A stretch of 64,000 nucleotides of DNA from Scenedesmus sp. ARA3 (lineage: Eukaryota; Chlorophyta; Chlorophyceae; Sphaeropleales; Scenedesmaceae). The position numbers were made by a program, and so were the translations under genes. The DNA lies in assembly GCA_004335835.1 (NCBI GenBank), contig RWJK01001954.1:454-64453 (forward strand). The letters run 5' to 3'. The first letter of the stretch is position 1, and each line of letters opens with the position of its first letter. Below the pieces are notes generated by a model, which saw only the letters and a list, made by a program, of their open reading frames with translations, did no database searches and had not been told where the DNA came from. This document shows positions 17,112 to 28,851 of this stretch, piece by piece.

Positions 17112-20100
17112 ATGATGATCAGGAAACACTGCAGTCCCCGACATTTCCAACCCCTGGACAGCGGAGGTCACACTGCATGGCAGTGGAGTGCGCAGCGCTG
17201 GATCTTGGTGGGATGCTGGAGCTTCTGCTGTGCGCTGCTGGTGCTGCTCCTGATGACAGAGATGAAGTTCATGCCTGGTGTGTACAAAGGAGCTAAGGGT
17301 CTTAGCAACGCACAAGAACTGACTTATGGGCGTACTGGCAGCAACCTTGTCAGCAGTGATGAACACAACGAATCATCTGGCAACAGCAGCAAGCCACTGA
17401 ACCTGGATTTGCTGTGGGAAGCCCTGCCGTTCACGCCAGCCATCAAGCACGGAAGCCATGGACACTTGGAGTACTCACATACTTCGGTACCAGGGCAGAT
17501 GCCGCAGCAGGTGCAGCAGCAGCACCAGCAGCAGCAGGTGGTGCAGGTGCTGCAGCAGCCAGTGGCAGCACCTGCAACAAGCGCACAGCCAGAGTCACCA
17601 CAACGACAGCAGCAGCCAGTGCTGGCGCCACTCCTGCAGCCGAAACTAGTGACTAAAGACCACCAGAACCTGACATTGATGGCTAATTTAGTTGCACAAG
17701 CCATCAATGCGGCAGTCACAGCAGAAGAAGCAAGGGCAGGGTATGAACAGGCCTTTGCTGCAGTAGCAGCTCCTGCAGGAACCACTTGGCACCTGGGCAA
17801 GTTTGCACGAGTCAGCAGCTGGCAGCAGCGCCAGCAGAAAGGAGCAGAATACATAGACGCAAACGGCAGCCCCAGCAGCAGCAGCAGCAGCAGAGGGCTT
17901 GTGAGCATGCGTGGTGCTGGAGAAGAGGGCGAGTCTGCAGCAGGCGAGCAGCAGCGCAGCTTGCAGGCACAGGCAGCAGCGCAGCAGCTGATGATGCATG
18001 CGCTGCAACTGCTGACGGACTCTGGCAGGCTGGCAGACTGCGGCACAGAGGATGACAGCCTGCCACCCCTGCTGCAGCAGTCTGGTGCTGCTGGTGGCAG
18101 TGGGCTCGCCAGCCGCGTGCTGCTGGCTGCTGCGCTGCAGCAGAGTGAGGAGGCGATGCCAAACATGGTGCTGCAGCTGGTGCTGGTGAGCGGCGGCTTG
18201 CACGAAACACAGCTTGGCTATTGTTGTTTGCGTGTTTCACAGTAGATTACCTTCGCAAAGCAGAAGACAACACAACAGCTCGCAGGAGTCGCGCATGCCA
18301 CAGCCCTATCACTGCTGCTGCATTTGCAGTAAGCAGAGAAAGCAGAAGGTCCAACTGCCCCTGCTGCGCCTGCTGCTGTTTGCAACACAGGCGGCAATGC
18401 AGGCGGCTCCTGGCTCGCTGTTTATCAGCATCTACGAGGCAGGCAGCACGGATGCCACCACCTACTGGCTGGATGTGCTGCGGCTGCTGCTGCTGCCGCT
18501 GCGGGTGCCTGCGGCCATAACGACTGGAGGCAGCATTCCTGCAAGGTGCGGCTGTCGCCTTTTTATGGTGGTGAAGCTGTTGCCTGCCGCTGGCAGCAGC
18601 GTTGCAGCATACATATGCAGCAAGTGGTGCATTGCTTTGGGCGTCAGCAACAGAATGCAAGCTGGCATCAGGTGAAGCCATGATGAGCTGCAGGCGTCCG
18701 TGTACCATCAACTGCATGCAACAGTTCCTGCCTACATGGTGCACAACATTCATTGGTATGTCTCTGTGCTGCGCAGGTTGAATCAGTCCCACATTGAGCA
18801 GCAGGCTGCCATGCGCAACGCAGCCATTGACAGCTTCTTCAACCCAGCAGCTGCAGCCAAGTGCACCAGCAGCAGCAGCAACACAGCTGCTGCAGGCGCT
18901 GATGGCAGCATCACTTCCTTCAGCCACACCACCACTGGAAGTAGCAGCGCAACTAGTATTGTTGTTGATAAAAGTAGTCTGGGTAGGGAGGATGCCCTCA
19001 CAGACCAGCTGGATGCCTTGCAGCAGCAGCAGCAGCAGCAGCAGGAGCAAGCACTGCAGCAGCAGTGGCAGCTTCGCCACAGGAAGCTCACAGCCCACTC
19101 ACAGCATCATAGGCCAGCGCGGAAGCTGGGTGCGGCCTCTCTGACTGCTGCCCCAGTGCCCGGCACTGCTGCTGCGGCTGCTGCATCCAGTGCTGTTGCT
19201 GGGGAGACCTCCCCAAATGCCGTGGCTGTACCTATGGCTGTGCCATATGCAGCTGGTGATGCTACCAGCTCAGCTCATCCTGGAGTTTGGGATGGCTCCA
19301 GTGACATGATGAGCCTGGCAGCCTTTGAGTCAAAAGAGTATGCAGCTGACATGACAGAGGTGGACTGGGACCTGGCCTTTGAGTATGACAGCAGCAGCAG
19401 CAACGGTTTTGGCGCTGATGGCAGCTCAGCTAGCAGCAGTAGCAGTGATCTGTTTGGTCAAGCCACTGAAGACGGCAGCAGCAGCAGCAGCGGCAGCGGC
19501 AGCAGCGGCTACCAGGACAGCTACCTGCCTGCTGCTGCTGAAGACACCAGCACAACCAGCACAGCAGCTCCAAGTGGCAGCAGCGTCAGCAGCATTGGCA
19601 GCAGCACTGCCGCCAGCAGCAGCAGCGTGCCTGCTGCTGAAGTAGCAGACCTAGCCGCCTGCTTCCAGCCTGACTGGGTGCTGTTCATTGACAGTGGGCT
19701 GTTCTTCTGCAAATCAGACGCGCAGAGGCTGCTGATGCACCAGGGCGCTGACCTGGCCTGTGGCTGGAACCTGCAGCTGGCAAAACCAGCGACTGTTGCT
19801 AATGCTACTGCTGCAAATGCGACTGCTATGGGCATTGCAAGCAACAGCACAGCAGCAACAGCAGCAAGTGGAGCGGCGCAGGCGGCAGCAGAGTCTGCTC
19901 GTGTGGCGGCTGTGGAGGCAGTAGCAAGGGCACAGGTGGCACTAGCTGCAGCACAGGAAGCGCTGGCGACTGCAGCAGCGTCAGGGCAGGCAGCATTGAC
20001 GGCTCAGCAGTCGGCGGCAGCAGCTGCTGGTGACATTGGCTCCGCAATGACACCAGCAGCTGCAGGGCTGCTGCAGCAGGAGGAGCCACAGCAGCTTGAG

Positions 20101-20846
20101 CTGCCGCCAGCGCCTGCAGAGGCAGCAGCTGCAGCCATTTCTCTTGCAGCAGTTGAGAGCTTTGAGGGGCAGCCATTGGAACCGCAGCAGCAGCAGCCTG
20201 CACCACCGGCATCACCTTCAGGCGATACAGCAGGCAGCAGCATCAGCAGCAGCAGTCTTCAGCAAGACGCCTTGCTTGCTGCAGCAGCTGCTGCAGCAGC
20301 ACCTTATCCAATGCTTTCTGGCGGAGCGATGGCCGCAGCCCCTGCTGCTGCAGCGTCAGCAGCAAGGCTGGCTGCCGATGCTGCATACTATGCTGGGGCA
20401 TCCCCTCAGGACTATGCTGACTATGCCCTGCAGGTAGAGGCACCTGTAGCATACAGCAGCATGGCTGCGCAGCCTATAGCAGCAGAGGCAGCAGCCCTTA
20501 CAGGCCATGCCGCTTACTATGCAGGCGCTGATCCATTTGACTACAGCTATGCACAGCAAGTAGAGGCACCCTCATCGTTTGCTCAAACGGCAGAGCAGGC
20601 GGCAGCTGCAGATGATGCGGCATACTATGCAGGCAGAGGGACTGCGGGCTACCTCTCTGTTGAGCAGGCAGCAGGGGCTGCAGCTGCTGACAGGATGCCC
20701 CCACCGCCCACTGTAGCAGCATCAGGAGATGGCTACACTGCAGAAATCCCAGCAGTAGACAAGGCCGCATACACAGCAGTGATAGCACCCTGGCATGATG
20801 CCCTGCTGCCTAGCACTCGCAGGCAGCTGCTGCAGTATGAGCTGCC

Positions 20847-20882
<36 letters not shown>

Positions 20883-22372
20883 TGTGCACATAGGCGTGAT
20901 GAGCATTCACGACCTGCTGGCTTCCGCTCCTCAGCATCAGCACACAGCAATACAGCACAACACACCGCAGCAGCAGCAACAACAGCAGCTGCAGGACTTC
21001 CAGGAGCAAGACGCACTGCAGCAGCAGCAGCAAGCACTTCTGCCTACACCTCTGTCGCAGCAGCAGCAGCAGCCGGGGTCAGGCAGCCAGGCTGCCACCC
21101 TGGCCCCGCTGCCAGCGCTCTTTGGCCTGGCCAGTGCCGACTCACTGTCCAACTTCCCGCTGTACTATGGCGATGCTGCTGTGGGGCGGCTGGTGACTGG
21201 CAGGCCGTTTGATGTGGTGCCCAAGTTTGCGGGCGCGCACCCGCCGACAGTGCGGCGCATGGCTGCTGGGCTGCCTGTGCAGGTGAGGGCAGGTCTGCCG
21301 TGCTGCTTCTGCAGGCTTTACTCGCAGACTATGCATTGCTTTGCTTGTTAACTCCATATTGGTGTGCATTGGTGTACGTATGCGCTGCCCGCTTGTTTGA
21401 CACACAGCACCACCGTTCCTACCAGCAGCTCAGATGCCGTATCTGAAACATGTGTACTGCCGAATTTCTATCTGATGCACCAGGTGTACTGCTGCTGGAG
21501 TGGGCTGGCTAAGGTCGGTGCGGAGCCCTTCCAGCAGCATGCATGCATGCCACTTCTAACATGTCACACTCGTACTGCATCTTTCACCCACTCCCCGCCA
21601 CCAGGTGTACTGCTGCTGGAGTGGCCTGGCCAAAGTCCGTGCAGAGCCGACCAGCAGCATGAATGCCTCGTCTGACCTGTAACGCCTGCACTGCGTTTTC
21701 ATTCACTCCCCTGCACACCAGGTGTACTGTTGCTGGAGTGGCCTGGCCAAGGTCCGTGCAGAGCCCTTCAGGCGTGGCCTGCGCTTCAGGGCCCAGCAGC
21801 CCGGCGAGTGCAGCACAACCTCGGACAGCGCAAGCCTGCTGTGCGATGACCTGCACAGGCTAGGGTCCAGCAGGGCTCTTGTTGACGCTGGGGTTTTAGT
21901 GACGCCGCAGCTGGAGGTGTCTGCGCAGCTGAGTAACACGGTGAAGCAGGCGAACCGCATGCCGTATGTGCGGCGCAGCAGATGGGTGGAGGTGCAAGGG
22001 GCTGGCAGCCCGTGGCAGTTGAGTGGAGAAGAGCTAGCTAAGAAGGCATACCCCTCGCTTGCATGCTGCGGGGATCCATTGAGAGGATCAAACGGTAGTG
22101 TTGCTGCAGTGACCGACCCAGCAGGAGCTACAGGTAGTGGTGTGGGAGGTATTAGTGGTGCGGCTGGTGGTGAGGGGGTTACGTATAGCTTTGGGGGGCA
22201 GCAGCAGCAGCCGCATCAGCAGCTGAGTCTGGAGCAGCTGCTGGTGATGGCGGCTGCTGGTGGCAGCAGCGCGCAGCAGCAGTGCCAGGCGTACAACCTG
22301 CTGGAGAGGAACCATACCGAGCTCTTCATGCAGCAGCAGCAGCGGCGACCTGCTGCTGTTGGTTTAGCATGA
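17112..22372 (+). CDS. GT69 family (CAP59/CMT1-like) type II membrane glycosyltransferase
   Basis: Probable Golgi mannosyltransferase-like enzyme. Exons 17112-18185, 18391-18545, 18777-21282, 21722-22372 close in phase to 1461 residues. MM at 17112 is the first ATG of the frame, followed by a ~30-residue tail and one membrane segment (residues about 31-48): a signal anchor. Family signatures in order: LFISIYEAGSTDATTYWLD, QAAMRNAAID, DWVLFIDSGLFFC, GADLACGWN, YYGDAAVGRLVTGRPF, VYCCWSGLAKVRAEPF, GLRFR, and LLCDDLHRLG. Compared with fungal homologues the core is split by Ser/Ala/Gln-rich insertions of several hundred residues. One insertion contains repeats of AAYYAG. The metal-site region reads FIDSG where fungal enzymes usually have a NDV-type motif, so activity is not assured. 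Confidence 0.8.
20378..20690 (+). repeat. Internal peptide repeat in the GT69 insertion
   Basis: Three copies of an AAYYAG-centred unit, two of them followed by a DY motif and QVEAP. They lie within a Gln/Ala-rich insertion of exon 3. Confidence 0.7.
21479..21660 (+). repeat. Two intronic echoes of GT69 exon 4 5' end
   Basis: Copies of the acceptor CAG plus VYCCWSGLAKV codons at 21479-21537 and 21602-21653. The true exon starts at 21722. Spacing is about 120 bp; the sequence between copies also shares short stretches. Confidence 0.9.
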
Positions 22373-22535
22373 TTGCCATAGCTATGCGGTTAGGGCAGCT
22401 GCACAAGTTGCATGCAGTGCTGAAGGCATCTGCCGATTCTACGCGCGTGCACGCTCGACGTAGCATGTTGTTCCAGGTGCAACCTGTCTGGTTCTAGTGT
22501 CTGCCATGAACGTGCCCGTGAGGAATTGCATTCTT

Positions 22536-22571
22536 TGGTTGCGGCTGACAGCCGGCTGTCAGCTGCAACCA
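22536..22571. repeat. 36-bp palindrome
   Basis: Two 18-base arms with one mismatch and no loop (TGGTTGC...GCAACCA), about 165 bases after the GT69 stop. Could form a hairpin in the 3' UTR or cruciform DNA. Confidence 0.7.
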
Positions 22572-23007
22572 AGTGGCGCCTTTTAACTGTCCATGGCTCT
22601 GCCACGTATTCGCTTGAGCTACTGGGTATTAAACATTACTCTGCACGATGTACATGAACATCATGTTCATTAAACGGTTGTGCATTTACCTGCCTAATTC
22701 TGTCATATTACATGATTGCAGGCTGCTCACGACAGTTAAGTACTGTAGGGGAAAGGCAGGCCGACTTTGAGCCATATAGCTCATGATCAGCAAGACAAAA
22801 CAGCCACGCCCCGTTATGAAACTGTACTGCATTTGAATCCATATACTTTGCTGTATCATCATCATGGCTTGATGAGTAACATGATGATGATGATACTTTG
22901 CTAAGTACACCTGCTGCCCACGTCACGAGTTCTCATGGCCCGTTATCAACTTGGACACCAAGCCGTGGCACTAACTCCACCCTTCTAAAAGCACAGTCCA
23001 CGTCACT

Positions 23008-23097
23008 TCACCCCCAGCTGCCCAGTGTCTGCAGCCGCTGACACAGCTGCTGGCTGTACATGCCGGCCGCCAGCAGCGGCATCCTGAACCGCACAGT
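23008..23097 (-). pseudogene. Decayed copy of the ARMC8 C-terminal exon end
   Basis: Minus strand reads MYSQQLCQRLQ then a stop; the intact ARMC8 gene ends VYSQDLCERLQTALEQLGVK (DNA 30206-30300). Only about 90 bases match; the rest of the exon is absent. Confidence 0.6.
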
Positions 23098-23169
23098 GTG
23101 CTGCTGTGCACTGATTCTGCTGCTGTTTGCTGCCAGAACTACCACAACATCACCTATGGACATTGGCAA

Positions 23170-23229
23170 AGCTTTGACGGTTGTGACCAGCCAGTGAGAT
23201 GGGTCCCCCTTGGTAACAAAAGAAAAGCG
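23170..23229 (-). repeat. Dispersed repeat, copy 2
   Basis: Inverted, diverged relative of 7551-7600 (T-rich, TTGTTACCAAGGGGGAC, CACTGGCT). It directly abuts the ARMC8-like fragment region. Confidence 0.45.
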
Positions 23230-23589
23230 TTGACCACCTGATGCGTTCAGCAAAACAAGGAATGCAGGCCTCAAGCCCTGCGAGCGCATGCTTCTGCAAA
23301 CCTGAGCCTTGCAGCACTGAGCACTGTATATGCCACTGCAGCGGCTTCTGCGGCAGTGGCATCCAGTGGTGGTATGCAGCAACGATGTAAAAGGACATCT
23401 CGAGACGCTTTGCATGGAGCCTACCTGCTCTAGGGCTGTGACAGCCCATAGCATCTGCAGGACAGCTGAAAAATGTGAGCAGCCGAGTCGACCAACAGCA
23501 TGCACAAGACATGGTTGTGGTAAATCGGCCACCACCATCATGTGCTTGTGGTCACACATAGGTGAGTGGAACATGTACAGTCCACGACA

Positions 23590-23652
23590 TGCAATGCCTG
23601 GTACAAATATGATGCCTGGTACAAGTGTGATGCCTGGTACAAATGTGACATG
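23590..23652 (+). repeat. Short tandem repeat
   Basis: Three units of a ~18-base repeat (ATGCCTGGTACAAATGTG and variants). Confidence 0.7.
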
Positions 23653-24230
23653 CGATGCCTTACGCCAATGCTGCACGGGGACGCGCATCACCACCTTGTA
23701 ACGGGACTTGCCTGATTGTCACTGTGTGTGCACTCAGCCTGTGCTGGCAACTATTGACATCTACACAACTTTTTCGCCCAAAACATCACCGTACCAGGGA
23801 CTCCCGTACCTATCGGCATGCACAACATGGCCTCACTGTTGCTGGCATAGAACATTTGACACACTTGAACCGAATCTACACACCAGCAGCACAACTGTAC
23901 ATACACACCAGCAGTGACATGATGATGAAACCAGCAGTACGACTCTGGCACACCAGCTGTTGGCGGGGACTTCCGAAGTTGCAATCAAATTCAGCACCAC
24001 AGAGGGTGCAGCAAACACCTCATGCAGGTGCATATATCTGAGACCTTGCGCATACAGTGGTGCAGTGCTTGCCACAAGATACTGCAACTCTGAGCATGGT
24101 GGAGCATGAAAAAACGAGTATGATCAGATGTGTTGCGCATCTGCTTGCCGCCGCCGCAGCACTCTACTGCAAAGCGGCATGGTATGCAACTGGTCACTGG
24201 ACCGATGATAAAAACAGCAAAGCAGTGCAG

Positions 24231-27200
24231 TCAGGCACACAGGCCCTGCATGGCAATCGGCCCGGTGAGTTCCTGCAGCTGATACCCTGTTCCTAGACTC
24301 CCAGCAATGTTGAGACCCCAGCACAGCACGCGCTGCGCAGCTGTGACTGCGCAAGTGCTTGACCTCCCTGCAAACACGGCCGTCACATTGCTGAGCCCTC
24401 TCACGCGCTGTGTTGTGTGGGTGTGGCTGTGATCCAATGTGCCATTGCTGTAGCCCTGCCCCAGCTCGCCAGCACTGTTTTGTCCCCAACAGTACACCTC
24501 CCCACCGATGCCGGCCTCGCTTTTCACCAGTGCGCAAGCATGACCCCACCCCAACGCCACATCCACAACATCACCGGGCAGCGCAGTCACCTTCCAAGGT
24601 AGTTCGCTGTCTGACAGCAGATCATCCTTGCCCCAACACCACAGGGAGCTGCCTGCTGACCCACGCACAGTGCCACATGCGACAGTTGACCTTGAGTCCA
24701 ACGGACTGCCAGCCAATGAGATGCGAGTCACCACACCAGAGGCCTCACTTCCCAGCCCTGGCACAGCAGCAGGCGGCAGTGGATAGGACCAGCATGCCAC
24801 ACTGTGGTTGGCCAGCAGTGCACATGTTCTGCGCAAGCCCACAGCCAGGTATGTCACATTGGCTGTGTTTGGCACATTGACAGCCACGGGTCCGTACTCC
24901 CCACCCCAGCACTGCACTGCAGAGCTGCTGCCTTCTTCTGGTGCGGCATACAACACACATGCCTCGCTGCCGATCGCCAGCTGGATGATGCGCGAGGACT
25001 GCCGCAATCCCAGCACAGCTACCGGCGCTACGGACGCCTTTGAGTCGCCACTTCCAAGGTTCCCGGACCGGCCCCGCCCGAAGCAGTACACTTTGTTGCC
25101 CTGAGTCGGCGCTGCGAGGACGCAGGTGAACTCGCCTCCAGTCCCCACACTGCTGATAGTCATGCCAGCCAGAACATGTGCAGCCTGAATCAAGGGATGG
25201 TCGTTGCTGTCAGCCTTGCCGCGCCCCAGCTGGCCATACGTGTTATCTCCAGCGCATTCAACACTGCCATCATACAAAAGCACGCATGTTACATGATCCT
25301 GCATGGCCACATGCTTGGCGCAGCGCTTGCAGGCTGGGTCGCCCACTGCCTCAAGTGCTGCCTGGCTGCAGCCCTCAGGGACATCTGCAGCAGCAGCAGC
25401 AGCAGCAGCACCAGCAGCTCTAGCGCCAACCAGACATCAAGCTGCTTTTATTACGCCGTTGCTTGGCCATGAACAAGCTGTTGCTTTTGTCATTTGGCGT
25501 CTTGAATTGCCTTGCAATCACACTGGTGCCAAGACAAGGACCCAAACAAATGTGTATGCATGAACCATGCAGTGCAAATAACAATTCATAATTCATGTAG
25601 CTGGTGCCATATTTTGTTGAAGGCATGGTCATGACTTAGGCCCTACAACTACGCGCACACACTCACAAGGGGATGGTGAAGGGCTAGCGGCGGGCGGTGG
25701 CTGTGCCAAGTCCCTCAGAAGCTGTGCGGTCTTGCTGCACACCCACATCTGGCCTCTGATGGCTGCTGACAAGCTTTTCACAAAGCCCACATTGGCAGCC
25801 ACTACATCCGCCATAATGTCGGCCTTGCTCAAGCGCGTCGTGATGCTTGTCAAGGAGAGGGTAACCAAGTCATCCACAAAGTGCAGCAGCCGCTGGAACC
25901 GTAGTGCAGTATACATCACACATCCGGGCCGGTCTTGGTCGTGTCCGAGATTTACGGACTGCTCCAGCCGCTGCCAGATGTCTGCTGCTCTTGTTGTCAT
26001 GCTGGCCTTGTTGAACTGCAGGGCAAAGGTGTAGTCGGGCTGCATGATGTTGGCAGCGCCGTACGCCACTCTGAATGAGCCGTTGAGCCCCCAAGAGGAG
26101 CCCCAGCTGCATACAGGTTGAACCAGGAACAACAGCAGCGCCATCAATTCTGATGTTGCCTTGAGAATTTGGTGCAGTTTATGCTGAAAATTCAATGTAC
26201 TGACATCACATGGTAGCACCAGCCCTTTTCACAGATGCATGCAATTGTGGATGGCGTGTTCAGGGCAGCATCAGCTGAATATATACCTGCAGGAAGGCAG
26301 TGCCAACCAATGCAAGCATTTCTGCAGACCATGCAGCCAGCTGCTGCAGGCATACATACCCGTTCTGCGCCTGTTGCAGCAGCCTTGGAAACCACACGCA
26401 GCAGGGCAATGATGCGAGTCTTGGGCCAACTATTGCAAGTCCGCCACAGAGGTGCTGCACAACACTGCATGGCAAGTACTGAGCTTTGCACACCTGTTCT
26501 TACAGATCCAGTAGCCGTCATTGCTGTTGCGGGGGTTATCCCACCAGCCGTAGCAGAACACAGCATGCATTGCCACACTCAAAGGGTCAGCAAGCCGCAG
26601 GTCTTCTGAGCTGTACAATGCACTGTTTGGGCCAGTTTTGTTGTTGACAAAGGCAGTGAAAGCATGAGGATATGACAGTGCCATGGATGTAATCACTCCG
26701 CCTGACAGCATTATCTGCTCCTTCACTTGTGCCATGTTCCCAAGGGCGTTGCCAGCGTAGGCTGCAGACAGCGAGCCATCTGCAGAACAGCAGCACACAC
26801 AGTGTTGAGTCAGCAGAGCAGGGGCTGCCCTTCGTTTTACACGGTCATGCCAGCATGGCAGAGCATGTGACCTGTCTCAGCTGCCCCTAAGGGCACAGCA
26901 GCACGTATTCACAGCTGTTGTGCACGTGCATGGTGTGCAGGTGCATCATGCATCAAACATGCTGATGTTGCGTCTGATCAGCTGCTCCTTATGAGCCTCT
27001 CCTTGGCTCCTGATTGGGGTTCCCACTCCCTGGTTGCGTGCAACCCTATGTTACTTAAGCTGGGTGTTAACCCAATGTAACGAAACACAACACAGCGTAA
27101 CGTAACACGCTTACCTGGGGGCAGCTGTGAGCTGCAGATGCCGCCCTCCACTCTGTAGCAGCTGAAGCTGGCCTCCCCCTCATAGGGGAAGCAGCTGCGG

Positions 27201-28550
27201 GACGCCCAACTCTTGATCAAGCGCTTTTTCAGCAACGCAATGATGTCATCGTAGCTTGCGCCAGTGTCACAGTTGATGCTCGTGTCAAGCCTGCAAGGAA
27301 ACAGCACCAGCAGTTACGTTCTTGATGTGGACTGCAATGTGTGATTCAATGAGTGATGTGAGCTGCACTTGACGCAGTGGCAGCTCACTCAGCTGCACTT
27401 GACGCAGTGGCAGCTCACTCAGCTGCACTTGACGCAGTGGCAGCTCACGCAGCGAGGCTTACGATATTGATGCAACTGCATGCACGTCGGCGTTTGACCT
27501 CCCACACCTGCCTTTCCTAGTAGCCTAACGCTGCCTGCTGCGCCTGCGCCCCCCTGCAAAAGCTTATGCTTATGCTTATGCTTATGCGTATGTCAATGCG
27601 TATGCGTATGCTTATGCTTATACTGGTGCGCTTACCTGCAGAAGCTTATGTCTGCCTCTGACAAGCCCAGCTTGTCCCAGCTCTGCTTCTTGTACACGTT
27701 GACAGCAGCCTCGGCCGCAGCTGTGACGGCAAAACCCACACATGCCGCACAGTCCCCTTGATTCTGCACAGCACACAACAGCTGTGCTGAGATTGAGGCC
27801 AGCGCTAGCCGGGCATGGCACCACTGCAGCAGGCCTGGCCCTTAGCTGCTGCATTCATTGATGCGCCACATGTGGTTGTCCAACACATCTGTCATGCATT
27901 GTGTATGCTACCCTTTTGTGCGGCAATTCTTGCATGCTATCAGCACATCGCTCTGTGTATGGGCATGCACAATGTACGACGCAGGCAGCAGGCACGTAGA
28001 AAATCACCAAGCTGTTGCAGGGAGGAGGGTGCAGCAGGGTGGAGGCGTGGATGTATGTGCGTTGAACGCCACAAGCAGGCTGCAGGCTGCGCACATGAAT
28101 GTGAGTATGTGTGTATATGCACATGACTGTGCACATAAATGGGCCCGCTGTGTGGCATTCCTAAAGCAAGCGCTGCTATTGGGAGGTAGCACAGCAGACA
28201 GATCGAGGATGCGTGTCGCAGCTGGAACAATCATGGCGCAGCAGCCCAGCAGTCTGCTGCAACGGGTGTGCACCTGTGCGGGGCTGATGAGTGCGTAGCC
28301 GCCGTACGTGTCTCTGGTGTTGTTTGATGAGTACGCTGTCGGCGTCAGCGCCAGCAACAGCACCTCAGCACACTCTGGGCCTGCAAGGTCGCTTTTGCGG
28401 CAGGCTGCTTGAGCAATCTGTGTCAGGTTGGCGCCAGCCCCCAGGTTCGATAAGATATTGCGCCTGCCACGGCTGATGGCGTAGCCTCGCCTTGTCGCAT
28501 TGGGTGGCGAGCGCAGCCCGCGGGTCGCGTACAGCAGACCTGTTGTGAAC
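24231..28550 (-). CDS. Papain-like (C1A) cysteine protease fused to RCC1/BLIP-II propeller, N-terminus unresolved
   Basis: Exons 28550-28274, 27763-27636, 27290-27115, 26779-26494, 26106-25677, 25384-24231 join in phase and end in TGA. The first exon seen is proregion-like. Protease core: NQGDCAACVGFA holds the catalytic Cys (Val replaces the usual following Trp), VAMHAVFCYGW the His, and YWICKNSWGSSWG the Asn, split by an intron. About 150 residues of linker follow. The last exon encodes seven RCC1-like repeats, each with the pattern TCxL...VxCWG and a Cys pair, the form seen in extracellular propellers. An in-frame join (phase 1) ties the two halves. Probably secreted or vacuolar; the propeller may bind substrate or matrix. 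A possible start exon (Met 29464, donor 29437) is seen but I could not link it. Confidence 0.8.
26988..27030 (+). repeat. Dispersed repeat B, copy 1
   Basis: Contains TATGAGCCTCTC and TGGGGTTCCCACTCC. Nearly identical to 60341-60383. It sits in a protease intron. Confidence 0.7.
27361..27450 (+). repeat. 30-bp tandem repeat, three units
   Basis: Three units of AGCTGCACTTGACGCAGTGG plus ten bases, almost perfect, in an intron of the protease-RCC1 gene. Confidence 0.95.
27556..27621 (+). repeat. Hexamer repeat (CTTATG/CGTATG)
   Basis: About ten imperfect hexamers beside the donor of the catalytic-Cys exon. Confidence 0.85.
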
Positions 28551-28814
28551 CTGCACACGCGCCGCAATATAAATGAAAGCATCAATGCAGCAGCCAACTG
28601 ACGGCGCAGAGCATGGTGTGCTCTTTTGCCAGCAGGCACAAGCTGAATCGTGGTGACGTTGCAGCTGCTTAGATGTGAATGGCATGGTGACGTGGCATGA
28701 CGTTGTGCAAGGCACTACACGAGGTCGCCGAGTGATGTCAGGTACGCTTATCTGCATGGCAAGCAGCCTCTCACCCAGAGGGAAGCTGCTGCAGCTGCCT
28801 TTGTGTCGTACCTG

Positions 28815-28851
<37 letters not shown>

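Larger units (their letters stand above)
22373..24230. other. Intergenic region between convergent genes
   Basis: 3' sides of GT69 (plus) and the protease-RCC1 gene (minus). Holds a 36-bp palindrome, a decayed ARMC8 3' end, a dispersed repeat copy and a short tandem repeat. No intact gene recognised. Confidence 0.5.

Noticed and set aside
28775..28811. 37-base upstream exon (YDTKAAAAASLW) of the protease
   Set aside because: Splice borders look good but its phase does not match the exon starting at 28550.
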